A stretch of 64,000 bases of DNA from contig CAZPFL010000002.1 of the NCBI GenBank assembly GCA_964585785.1, forward strand, positions 1-64,000, written 5' to 3'. Positions 53,402 through 61,627 of the stretch are shown here, piece by piece; positions within the stretch are counted from its first letter, which is position 1; each line of letters opens with the position of its first letter. Below the pieces are notes generated by a model. That model ran no database searches, was not told where the DNA came from, and saw nothing but the letters and a program-made list of their open reading frames with translations. The position numbers and the translations under genes were made by a program. Origin of the DNA: WHUA01 sp964585785. Lineage in GTDB: Bacteria > Pseudomonadota > Alphaproteobacteria > UBA8366.

Positions 53402-53428
53402 GCGGGGCCATTGCGGCCCCGCTTTTTT
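53402..53428 (+). terminator. Rho-independent terminator after the peptide importer
   Basis: GCGGGGCC-ATTGC-GGCCCCGC forms a perfect 8-bp stem with a 5-base loop, directly followed by six T. It starts 25 bases after the stop of the binding-protein gene and ends the importer operon. Confidence 0.92.
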
Positions 53429-53681
53429 GCGGCCGAGGCAAGACGGACGTCCTGGGGCGCAACGCGGCCGAATAAGCCGGCTGATCGCCGGATCGAGTCT
53501 CGGCACAACGGCGGGCGGCCCGCGACTTTTTCTGCTGCCTCGGCCTTTGAGCGACAAACTTGCCCCCCTTGGCACGATCGCCATACCCTGGAACGGTCCT
53601 GCCGCCCCCGATGCACGGGGGCCGGGAACAGGGCCGGGCGATCGATCCCTCTTTCGAGGGCCTTCTTTCGAGGAGATGAGC

Positions 53682-54887
53682 ATGTCGCGCAACAATCTGG
53701 GCGCCTACAACATTGAAGACCTCCGCCAGATGGCCAAGCGGAAGCTGCCGCGCGGCATCTTCGAATTCGTCGACGGCGGCGCGGAAGACGGGATCGCGGT
53801 GCAGAACAACCGCGACGCCTACACATCGCTCAAGATCAAGAACCGCGTGCTGATCGATGTCTCGAAGCGCTCGACCGAGACGGAGATCTTCGGCAAGAAG
53901 ATCAAAATGCCCTTCGGCGTTTCGCCGACCGGGTCCGCCGGCTTGGTGAAATATGGCGGGGAGGTCGACGTCGCGAAGGCGGCGGCGAAGATGGGCGTGC
54001 CCTGCACCGTGGCGACCAACGCGCTGACCTCGATGGAAGAAATCTGCGAGAAGGCCGGCGGCAATCTCTGGTTCCAGCTCTACATGTGGGAGGACCGGGC
54101 GCTCAGCATGCGCTTCATGGAGAAGGTCAAGGCGGTCGGGTTCGAGACCCTGATGGTGACCGTGGACGGTCCGGTGGGTCCGAACCGCGAGTACAACCAC
54201 AAGAACGGCTTCTCCATGCCGATCGCCTACACGCCACGGCTGTTCGCGCAGCTCCTGGCGAAGCCCGCCTGGTGCGTGCGCGTGCTGGCGCAGCAATACC
54301 TGCGGCGCGGGGCGTTCAAGAAAGAGAACTATCCGCCCGAGCTGTCGCGCAAGGTCACCGCCGGCCTTTCCTTCAAGCATGTCAAGACGGACAGCCAGTC
54401 CTGGGAGGATATCCGGCGCATCCGCGACATGTGGCCGGGCAATATGCTGATCAAAGGTCTGCAGAGTAAGGAAGACGCGGTGATCGCGATGAACGAGGGG
54501 CTTCAGGGGGTCGTTCTGTCGAACCATGGCGGGCGCTATGTCGACTGCGCCCCGGCACCGCTGCAGGTGCTACCCGAGGTGCGGGCCGCGGTCGGCGACC
54601 GGATGCGCGTGATCATCGACAGCGGCGCCCGGCGCGGCTCCGACATCGTCAAGGCGATGGCGCTCGGCGCGGACATGGTGATGTCCGGCCGGCCGACCCT
54701 GTGGGGCGCCGCGGCCGCCGGCGAAGCGGGCGCCTACCGTGCGCTCGAGATCTTCCACGAGGAGACCGACCGCATCATGGCGCAGCTCGGCCTCAACACG
54801 ATCGAGGAGATAGGCCCACAGATTTTCTGGAACCCGCCCGATTGGGTACCGCGGGTCGACGAGACGCTGCGCGCAGCGGCGGAATAA
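53682..54887 (+). CDS. FMN-dependent alpha-hydroxy-acid dehydrogenase/oxidase
   Basis: This 401-residue enzyme is of the lactate/mandelate/glycolate oxidase family, which oxidises a 2-hydroxy acid to a 2-keto acid using FMN. Characteristic parts are FEFVDGGAEDGI, PFGVSPTGSAGLVKYGGE, LMVTVDGPVGPNRE, MLIKGLQSKEDA with the conserved Lys, and VLSNHGGRYVDCAPAPLQ with the catalytic His-Gly-Gly-Arg. The start is 53682 because GAGGAG lies 6 bases upstream; an ATG 6 bases earlier overlaps that site. The segment between the barrel and the loop includes an Arg/Lys-rich region that could contact a membrane. It heads a group with a split ThDP decarboxylase and a ligase, which could use the keto acid it makes. 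Confidence 0.92.
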   Translation: MSRNNLGAYNIEDLRQMAKRKLPRGIFEFVDGGAEDGIAVQNNRDAYTSLKIKNRVLIDVSKRSTETEIFGKKIKMPFGVSPTGSAGLVKYGGEVDVAKAAAKMGVPCTVATNALTSMEEICEKAGGNLWFQLYMWEDRALSMRFMEKVKAVGFETLMVTVDGPVGPNREYNHKNGFSMPIAYTPRLFAQLLAKPAWCVRVLAQQYLRRGAFKKENYPPELSRKVTAGLSFKHVKTDSQSWEDIRRIRDMWPGNMLIKGLQSKEDAVIAMNEGLQGVVLSNHGGRYVDCAPAPLQVLPEVRAAVGDRMRVIIDSGARRGSDIVKAMALGADMVMSGRPTLWGAAAAGEAGAYRALEIFHEETDRIMAQLGLNTIEEIGPQIFWNPPDWVPRVDETLRAAAE

Positions 54888-55070
54888 GGTCCGGGCGAGG
54901 GGAGGCCGTCACCGTAACCCCGCACGCTGTTTCCACAGCGTGGCGTTGGCGACGGCTCGGACGCAGCCGTTCGCAAAACACGCCGCGCGCGATACGATGA
55001 GCACCGTCACAAATGCGGGCCACGACAATGAAGAATACGGCCCGGAAACAGGGATCGAAGGGAGACGCCA

Positions 55071-56144
55071 ATGAGCAAAGGTCCATCAGGGATTGGCTTT
55101 GTCGGATGTGCGTTCAGCCCCGCTTCAGCCGAAGGGGGACACGCCGCCGGTTCCACGACGCATAGCCATGGCCGCCGCCGCGAAGTGGTGGTCAACGGCA
55201 ATAGGGTCAAGACGGTGGACATTCATGCCCATTGCGCCGTGCCGAAAGCCATGGCGATTCTCGGCCGAAAGCACGATAAGGCCGAGCTGCTGATGTCGGA
55301 TACCACCGCGCGCATCGCCGCGATGGACGCGCAGGGTATCGATGTCGCCGCGCTGAGCATCAATCCCTACTGGTACGACGCCGGGCGGGACGCCGCCGCC
55401 GAGTTGATCAAGATCCAGAACGAAGCCTTGGTCGAGGCTTGCGCGGCGACACCCGATCGCTTCGTCGCCTTTGCGACCGTCGCCTGGCAGCACCCCGATC
55501 TCGCGGTCGAGCAGGTCGGGCATGCCGCCAAGAAGCAGGGATTTCGCGGCGTGAGCGTGGGCTGTTCCGTCGAAGGCGAAGAGCTCGCCGACCCGAAATA
55601 TCATCCCGTCTGGGCCGCGTGCGAGGAACACAACCTGCTGGTCTTCATGCACCCGCAGGGCACGAAGGAGATCCACCCGACCGGGCGGCTGTCCGGCAGC
55701 GGTCTTCTGACGAACACCATCGGCAACCCGCTCGAGACGACCATCGCGCTGTCGCATATGATCTTCGAAGGCACGCTCGACCGCTTCCCGGGGCTCAAGA
55801 TCTGCGCGGCGCATGGCGGCGGGTACCTGGCGTCCTACGCCAACCGGTCCGACGCGGTCTGCCGCACCTTCCCCGACAAGGTCGGACCGTTGCCGAAAAA
55901 GAAACCGACCTCGTACCTGAAGGACGGGCAGCTCTATTTCGACACCATCGTGTTCACGCCCGAGGCGTTGCGCCACCTGATCGCCGAAACGGGGCCGGAC
56001 AAGATCATGATCGGAACCGACTATCCGTACCCGTGGACGAGCACCGAGGTCGACCTGGTCCTGAGCACGCCCGGCCTGACGGACGACGACCGGATCGCCA
56101 TCCTCGGTGGAACGGCGGCGCGCCTGCTCGGCATTGGCGATTGA
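55071..56144 (+). CDS. Amidohydrolase 2 family protein (ACMSD-like)
   Basis: This 357-residue metal-dependent enzyme resembles 2-amino-3-carboxymuconate-6-semialdehyde decarboxylase and related non-oxidative decarboxylases or hydrolases. The metal motif is VDIHAHCAV (His52 and His54), followed by NLLVFMHPQGT, LKICAAHGGGYL (the catalytic His-type turn) and MIGTDYPYPW (Asp). About 45 residues precede the metal motif, more than usual, and include a His/Arg-rich piece; the AGGGAG ribosome site ahead of 55071 supports this start. It is convergent with the SDR gene. The substrate is probably an aromatic or unsaturated acid. Confidence 0.9.
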   Translation: MSKGPSGIGFVGCAFSPASAEGGHAAGSTTHSHGRRREVVVNGNRVKTVDIHAHCAVPKAMAILGRKHDKAELLMSDTTARIAAMDAQGIDVAALSINPYWYDAGRDAAAELIKIQNEALVEACAATPDRFVAFATVAWQHPDLAVEQVGHAAKKQGFRGVSVGCSVEGEELADPKYHPVWAACEEHNLLVFMHPQGTKEIHPTGRLSGSGLLTNTIGNPLETTIALSHMIFEGTLDRFPGLKICAAHGGGYLASYANRSDAVCRTFPDKVGPLPKKKPTSYLKDGQLYFDTIVFTPEALRHLIAETGPDKIMIGTDYPYPWTSTEVDLVLSTPGLTDDDRIAILGGTAARLLGIGD

Positions 56145-56160
56145 CGAATTTTGCCGTCGA

Positions 56161-56913
56161 TCAGTGAAAGACGCGTCCGGCGTCGATGACGGTGGTCTGG
56201 CCGGTCATGGTGTCCGTACGGCACATCGTCACCACCATATCGGCGCAGTCATCCTTGTCCGCCGGCTTCTTCAGCAGGGCCCCTGACGTCGATCGCTCGA
56301 CGTGTTCGGTCAGCAGGTTGGCGGTTGCGCGCGTGCCTTCCAAAAAGCCCGGCGCCACGCAGTTCACCAGGATGTCCGGCGCCAAGGCGACGGCCATGCA
56401 GCGCGTCAGATGGATCAAGCCGGCTTTCGCGACCGCGTAGGCGATGGAGGAGCCGGTCGGCGTCAGGCCGGCGACCGAGGAAATGTTGACGATACGGCCG
56501 CCGCCTTGCGTCTTCATGACGGGCGCAACCGCCTTGATCAGCCGCATGGGGCCGGTCAGGTTGACGGCGATGATCTTGTCCCACACTTCCTGTGTCAGGC
56601 CGTCGAGGTCCTGGTACCGGATCGATTTGTTATAGGCGGCATCATTGACGAGAATATCGAGACGGCCGAACCGCTTCGTAACCGCTTCCACCACGCCATC
56701 CACGGCCGAGCCATCGGTGATGTCGCAAGGGAAGGCGGCGGCGTTGATCTGATAGCGCGAGGTGAGGTCGTGGGCGACGGCCTCCGCCTGGTCGCGGCTG
56801 CGGGCATACATCACGGCGATATGCACGCCCTCTCGCGCGAGCGCATCACAGATGCGCTGCCCGAGGCCGCCGTTGCCGCCCGTCACCAAGGCAACCGTGC
56901 CCTTAAGCTCCAT
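56161..56913 (-). CDS. SDR family oxidoreductase (FabG-like)
   Basis: This 250-residue short-chain dehydrogenase has the nucleotide motif ALVTGGNGGLGQR, a catalytic Ser in VNISSVAG and a YAVAK Tyr/Lys pair. The usual NNAG reads NDAA here (ILVNDAAYNK), a small change in the cofactor-stabilising turn. GKIVNISS-type surroundings and the C-terminal QTTVIDAGRVFH are typical of FabG-like enzymes. It is divergent from the acyl-CoA ligase gene, with a 177-base shared promoter region, and convergent with the ACMSD-like gene by 16 bases. Confidence 0.92.
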   Translation of the reverse strand: MELKGTVALVTGGNGGLGQRICDALAREGVHIAVMYARSRDQAEAVAHDLTSRYQINAAAFPCDITDGSAVDGVVEAVTKRFGRLDILVNDAAYNKSIRYQDLDGLTQEVWDKIIAVNLTGPMRLIKAVAPVMKTQGGGRIVNISSVAGLTPTGSSIAYAVAKAGLIHLTRCMAVALAPDILVNCVAPGFLEGTRATANLLTEHVERSTSGALLKKPADKDDCADMVVTMCRTDTMTGQTTVIDAGRVFH

Positions 56914-57090
56914 GGATCGTCTCCTCTATAGCGGTGCATTCCCGGGATTGGTTCGGAGTGTGCTACCGAACAGGCGGTGCAAACAAGGGGTGGGCGCACA
57001 TCGCCGGATGCGGATGCCCCGGTTGGCCGGCGGCTGCGTGAGGGCCTAGAATATTTCGCGAATTGCGTGCAGCGTAGGCGGGGACGGGCG

Positions 57091-58857
57091 ATGAGCGACA
57101 TCATGGACGGGACGACCATCGGCGCCGTGTTCGCCGCCGCCGTCTCGGCCCATGGCGAGCGGTCGTTCCTGGCCGTGCCCGCGAATGCGGATCGCGACTA
57201 TCTTCCGGCCGGATTCGAGATTACCTATCGCGAGACCAGCGCGCGTGTCGAGGCGCTTGCGGCGGCCTACCGGAACGCCGGCTTCGGCCTCGGCCACCGT
57301 GTCGCGACGCTGCTGGAAAACCGGCCGGATTACGTGCTGCACAAGCTCGCGCTCAACGGTATCGGCGCGTGCTGCGTGCCGATCAATCCGGACCTCCGCC
57401 CGGGCGAGATCCAGTACCTGCTGGAGCATAGCGAACCCGACCTCGTGATCGCGCTTGCCGCGCGCCGGGGACAAATCGGCGAGGCGCTGGCCCTGAGCGC
57501 ACACAAGCCGCCCGTTGTGCTGCTGGAGGATTTTTCCGCGGACACGCTCCCGAAGGCGCGAAAACCGGCGGCGCCCGGCGCGGTTTCGCCCGAAACCCCG
57601 GCCAGCATCCTCTACACCTCGGGGACGACGGGGCGGCCAAAGGGCTGCGTCCTCTCGCACGGCTACGAGGTCGCCTCGGGCGCCCGCTACGCCGCGCTCG
57701 GCGGCCGCGCCGCGGTGCAGACGGGCCGCGATCGAATCTACAACCCGCTGCCGCTCTATCATGTGAATTCCGGCGTGTTGTCGCTGATGGGCGCCGTTCT
57801 CACGGGCAACTGCCAGATCCAGCCCGACCGGTTCCACCCGCAGCGTTGGTGGCGCGAGGTCGCCGAGACGCGGGCGACGATCGTGCACTATCTCGGTGTC
57901 ATCGCCGCCATGCTGATGGGCCAGCCGCCCGGGGAAGAAGAGCGCGCGCACGTGGTGCGCTTCGGCATCGGTGCCGGCATCGAGCCGCAGCTGCATCGGC
58001 CCTTCGAGGATCGCTTCGGCTTTCCGATGGTCGAGGTATGGGGCATGACAGAAATGGTTCGGGTGCTGGCGGACAGCGCCGAGCCGCGCCAAGTTGGCAC
58101 GCGCGCCTTCGGGCGCGCCTTTCCGGGCGTCGAGGCGCGCGTCGTCGACGATACGGACGGAGAGGTCGCGGACGGTCAACCCGGCGAGCTGGTCGTGCGG
58201 CACTCGGCGGCGACGCCGCGGCGCGGGTTCTTTTCGGGCTATCTGAAGGACGCGGCGGCGACCGAAGCGGCTTGGAAGGGCGGCTGGTTCCATACCGGCG
58301 ACGTGGTCATGCGCGGCGCGGACGGGATACTGCATTTCGTCGACCGTAAGAAGAACATCATCCGCCGGTCCGGCGAGAATATCGCCGCCGCGGAGGTCGA
58401 AGCCGTCCTGTTAACCCACCCGGACGTGCGACAGGTAGCCGTCATGGCGGTGAAGGACGAGCTGCGCGAAGAGGAAGTGCTGGCCTGCGTCGTGCTGAGG
58501 CAGCCGAAACCGGCGGGCGAGATCGGGCACGCGCTCTTCCAATATTGTCTGGAACGGCTCGCCTACTACAAGGCGCCGGGCTGGATTCACGTGATGGAAA
58601 GCCTGCCGACCACGGGAACGCAGAAGATTCAAAAGCATGTCATTTATTCCACGGGTACTGATCCGCGCGCGCTTCCCGGAGTCGTCGACATGCGCGACTT
58701 GAAGCGGCGTCCGCGACAGAGGGCGGGTGGTGCTTCACAGCGCGCCGCTTGTCGCCTTGGCGCGACGCGGCCTAACATCGAATCTGATGGGCCCGAGGCT
58801 CCAATAAAGCGCGACCGCATCCGCCGCACGCATTCCGACGGCGGAGATTATTGCTGA
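57091..58857 (+). CDS. AMP-dependent acyl-CoA synthetase/ligase with extended C-terminus
   Basis: This 588-residue ANL-superfamily enzyme has the P-loop ILYTSGTTGRPKGCVLSH, the A5-type VEVWGMTEM, the A8 FVDRKKNIIRRSGENIAAAEVEA and the catalytic Lys in TTGTQKIQKHVIY. All ligase motifs are therefore present. It resembles crotonobetaine/carnitine-CoA ligase CaiC and similar acyl-CoA ligases. After the expected end near DMRDLKRRPRQR there are about 45 low-complexity residues rich in Arg, not seen in the family; these may be read-through of a lost stop or genuine. The start is 57091. The next gene, for the ThDP alpha subunit, begins 12 bases later. Confidence 0.9.
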   Translation: MSDIMDGTTIGAVFAAAVSAHGERSFLAVPANADRDYLPAGFEITYRETSARVEALAAAYRNAGFGLGHRVATLLENRPDYVLHKLALNGIGACCVPINPDLRPGEIQYLLEHSEPDLVIALAARRGQIGEALALSAHKPPVVLLEDFSADTLPKARKPAAPGAVSPETPASILYTSGTTGRPKGCVLSHGYEVASGARYAALGGRAAVQTGRDRIYNPLPLYHVNSGVLSLMGAVLTGNCQIQPDRFHPQRWWREVAETRATIVHYLGVIAAMLMGQPPGEEERAHVVRFGIGAGIEPQLHRPFEDRFGFPMVEVWGMTEMVRVLADSAEPRQVGTRAFGRAFPGVEARVVDDTDGEVADGQPGELVVRHSAATPRRGFFSGYLKDAAATEAAWKGGWFHTGDVVMRGADGILHFVDRKKNIIRRSGENIAAAEVEAVLLTHPDVRQVAVMAVKDELREEEVLACVVLRQPKPAGEIGHALFQYCLERLAYYKAPGWIHVMESLPTTGTQKIQKHVIYSTGTDPRALPGVVDMRDLKRRPRQRAGGASQRAACRLGATRPNIESDGPEAPIKRDRIRRTHSDGGDYC

Positions 58858-58869
58858 AAGGGTTTCGAC

Positions 58870-59403
58870 GTGACCGAGCCGCTCGATCGAACGAACGATA
58901 CGTTGCGGGGAAGCAGCATTATCGCGGCCATAAAGTCGGCGGGGATCAATATCGTGCTCTCCGTGCCGGACATATGGACGAGCAAGGGATTGCTGTTTCC
59001 CATCGCCAACGACAAGGAGCTGCGCCTGATCCGCGTCTGCAAGGAAGACGAAGCCGTGGGCATCACCGCGGGGCTGTATTTCTGCGGCCAGCGCGCCGTC
59101 TCGCTGATCCAGAGCACCGGGCTGCTGGATTCGCTCAACGCGATGCGCGCCATGGGGCTGGAGTACCGGCAGCCGATCTGCATGCTGGTCGGGTTGCTGG
59201 GCAAGGAGCCGGACGTCGCGCCGAAGGACTCCAAGAAGGTCGGCGTCAGCATCATCGAGCCGGTTCTCGATGCCATGGGGATCACGCACCATCTGATCGA
59301 GACCGAAGCCGATGTTCCCAAGATCAAGCCCGCCATCGACGCGGCCTACGCGAAGCCCGAACCGTTGGTGCTGCTCATCGGCAGGAGGCCGGACGCGACA
59401 TGA
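58870..59403 (+). CDS. ThDP-binding decarboxylase, N-terminal (alpha, ComD-like) subunit
   Basis: This 177-residue protein is the N-terminal ThDP-binding subunit of a split decarboxylase like sulfopyruvate decarboxylase ComD or phosphonopyruvate decarboxylase. It has the usual early helix IIAAIKSAGINIVLSVP, then EDEAVGITAGLYFCGQRAVSLIQSTGLLDSLNA, where the Glu near the start is the catalytic ThDP activator. The beta subunit follows by an ATGA overlap. With the neighbouring hydroxy-acid dehydrogenase and ligase, it could turn a 2-keto acid into an aldehyde. Confidence 0.88.
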   Translation: MTEPLDRTNDTLRGSSIIAAIKSAGINIVLSVPDIWTSKGLLFPIANDKELRLIRVCKEDEAVGITAGLYFCGQRAVSLIQSTGLLDSLNAMRAMGLEYRQPICMLVGLLGKEPDVAPKDSKKVGVSIIEPVLDAMGITHHLIETEADVPKIKPAIDAAYAKPEPLVLLIGRRPDAT

Positions 59404-59969
59404 TGAAGCGCGATGAATGTCTCGAGATTTTGGCCCGTCATGTGACCGAGGACGACATCGTCGTCGCGATCTACAGCACGGCCTTCGACTGGATCACCAT
59501 TCGGAAAAGCCCACTCAATTACATTTTCACCGGCGCGATGGGGCTCGGCGCGTCGCACGCGCTCGGCCTGGCAATCGGCCGGCCGGACCGTCGCGTGATC
59601 GTGCTGGATGGAGACGGCAGCCTGCTGATGAATCTGGGATGCCTGGTAACCGTCGCCTCCGTTGCGCCGCCGAACCTCTATCACTTCGTCAGCGTCAACG
59701 GGTCGTATGAGGCGAATGGCGGCCATCCCATACCGGGCAAGGGCGTCGTGGATTTCAGGGGATTCGCCGCTTCGGCCGGTTATCCGAATTGCTTCGCGTT
59801 TTCCGACCTGGGCTCGTTTGAAAGGGAGATCCCCTCGGTTCTGGGTCTGACGGGTCCGGTATTCGCCGCGCTCGACGTCGTGCAGGGCAAGCCGCCGGTG
59901 CTGGATTACGAGATCATGCATGGCGACAAGACGCGCGAAGCCTTCCAGGCCGCGCTGAATGCGAAATAG
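59400..59969 (+). CDS. ThDP-dependent decarboxylase, C-terminal (beta, ComE-like) subunit
   Basis: This 189-residue protein is the C-terminal ThDP-binding subunit. The magnesium/ThDP motif is VLDGDGSLLMNLG followed about 27 residues later by VNGSYEANGG, the GDG-N form of ThDP enzymes. Other conserved parts are NYIFTGAMGLGASHALGLAIG. It begins within the alpha-subunit stop (ATGA) at 59400; a frame extending back to 58851 is a shadow. Together the two would make the active-site dimer typical of ComDE. The exact substrate (sulfopyruvate, phosphonopyruvate or another 2-oxo acid) is not clear. Confidence 0.9.
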   Translation: MMKRDECLEILARHVTEDDIVVAIYSTAFDWITIRKSPLNYIFTGAMGLGASHALGLAIGRPDRRVIVLDGDGSLLMNLGCLVTVASVAPPNLYHFVSVNGSYEANGGHPIPGKGVVDFRGFAASAGYPNCFAFSDLGSFEREIPSVLGLTGPVFAALDVVQGKPPVLDYEIMHGDKTREAFQAALNAK

Positions 59970-60058
59970 CGCGACGTGACAGCCATCCCTTACGTAGAGC
60001 CAGTGTGCGGGCTCTTTCGCGATGAGCCAGGACCGCGGCCGCTGGGAACGAGGTCGAA

Positions 60059-61495
60059 TTGGCGAGAGTCGAAAGCGTAGGGGGGACCGGTGACCCGGCG
60101 GCGCGCGTCGGCTGGCGCGCAATCGGCGCGCTCGGCGTCGTCGGGCTCGGGACGCTGACCGCGCCGCTCGACTCTTCCGTCAACATCGCCTTTCCCTTCA
60201 TCACGCGCGCTTTCGATGCGCCGCTGGAGATGATCCAGTGGGTCGTGATCTGCTACGTGCTGACCTACTCCAGCCTCATGCTGGTCTTCGGCAAGCTGGG
60301 CGACCTGTTCGGATACCGGCGCATCTTCGGCATCGGATTGTTCTTGTCGATGGCGGCGTTCCTGCTGTGTGGGACGGCGAAGACCTTCGGCGCGCTGCTG
60401 ATCTTTCGCGTCCTGCAAGGCATGGGCGCGGCGCTGGTGATCAGCTGCAGCCCCGCGCTGGCGACGATGCTGTTTCCGGAATCGATGCGCGCGCGCATCC
60501 TCGGCCTTTACACCATGCTGTTCGGCATCGGCGGCGTTCTCGGGCCCTCGCTCGGGGGCCTCCTGATCGCGCATTGGGGGTGGCCGGCGGTTTTCTGGTT
60601 CCGGGCGCCATTGGCGCTCACGGCGCTGCTGTCTCTTTTCTTTCTGCCGCGCGTCGGTCGGGCGGCGCGTTCGCGCGCGTTCGACTTCGCGGGCGCGAGC
60701 CTACTGGTCGTCGGACTCAGCACCTGCCTCCTGGCGGTCAACCAGGCGCGCTACGCGGGCGGCGCCGGGGCGCTCGTGCCGATCCTCCTCGGCGTCACGG
60801 CGGCGGCCAGCCTGTGGGGATTCGTCTGGCGCGAACGGCACGCGCCGGAGCCGATCTTGCGGCCCGGCCTGTTTCGGGATGCGGGGTTTGCTCTGGTCAA
60901 CGTCACGAACGCCGCCGTCAACCTCGTCGGCTTCGCGGTCATGTTCCTGGTGCCTTACTTCCTGGATCGGCTGACGCATCTGCCGCTCGTAACCGCGGGC
61001 GCCGTGCTGGCGACGAGCCCGGCCGGCATGGTTCTCGCCGGTCCGGTCGGGGGCTGGCTTCTCGGCCGCGTGGCCGCGCCCAGGCTTGCCTTTACGGGCG
61101 CGGTCCTGGTCGGCGTCGGGTTGTTCGCGATCGGGCGGTGGGACGCGGCCACCCCGACCGTCGCGCTGGTCGCCAGCCTGGTCGCCGTCGGCTCCGGGCT
61201 CGGCCTGTTCCAGGTCGCCTACATCCACATCGTCACCGGCACGCTACCGCCCGGCGACCGTGGTGTCGCCGGCAGCCTCGCGATGGTCACACGCACCGTG
61301 GGGGTCGTCAGCGGCGCCACTTGCCTTGCGCTGGCGTTCAGCAGCTTCACGCCCGCCGGGGAGGCGAGGGACGCCGCCGCCTTCCTGATCCCGTTCTCGG
61401 CCACGTTCACGGCCGCCGCCGCGGCGCTGCTCGCCTTTCTCCTTCTGACGCTCCTTCGCCCGCGCACTTGGCTGGGATCGGTGGAAGGGCGCTAG
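60059..61495 (+). CDS. MFS transporter, DHA2-like drug/metabolite exporter
   Basis: This 478-residue inner-membrane transporter has 12-14 hydrophobic helices. The second-helix region has MIQWVVICYVLTYSSLMLVFGKLGDLFGYRR, the typical MFS loop with Asp and Arg, and the motif C-like LGPSLGGLLI. It starts at a TTG (60059) with GAGG about 5 bases upstream; no in-frame ATG is near. It lies 90 bases after the ThDP subunits on the same strand. It could export a product or import the substrate of the cluster. Confidence 0.9.
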   Translation: MARVESVGGTGDPAARVGWRAIGALGVVGLGTLTAPLDSSVNIAFPFITRAFDAPLEMIQWVVICYVLTYSSLMLVFGKLGDLFGYRRIFGIGLFLSMAAFLLCGTAKTFGALLIFRVLQGMGAALVISCSPALATMLFPESMRARILGLYTMLFGIGGVLGPSLGGLLIAHWGWPAVFWFRAPLALTALLSLFFLPRVGRAARSRAFDFAGASLLVVGLSTCLLAVNQARYAGGAGALVPILLGVTAAASLWGFVWRERHAPEPILRPGLFRDAGFALVNVTNAAVNLVGFAVMFLVPYFLDRLTHLPLVTAGAVLATSPAGMVLAGPVGGWLLGRVAAPRLAFTGAVLVGVGLFAIGRWDAATPTVALVASLVAVGSGLGLFQVAYIHIVTGTLPPGDRGVAGSLAMVTRTVGVVSGATCLALAFSSFTPAGEARDAAAFLIPFSATFTAAAAALLAFLLLTLLRPRTWLGSVEGR

Positions 61496-61627
61496 CCGCG
61501 ACGGCCGGGCCTTCTTGCCCTACGGTGATATGCGCTATCATGGCGGCGAAACGCGCGGGCCCTCCGGTCAAGTCGACCGGTTTCGGCCTGCGCCCCGCGC
61601 AGTGCTGACCTTTCGGAGACATCGCTC

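Noticed and set aside
53566..53581. TTGGCACGATCGCCAT upstream of the hydroxy-acid dehydrogenase as a sigma-54 site
   Set aside because: It has the -24 half only; no GC at the -12 position.
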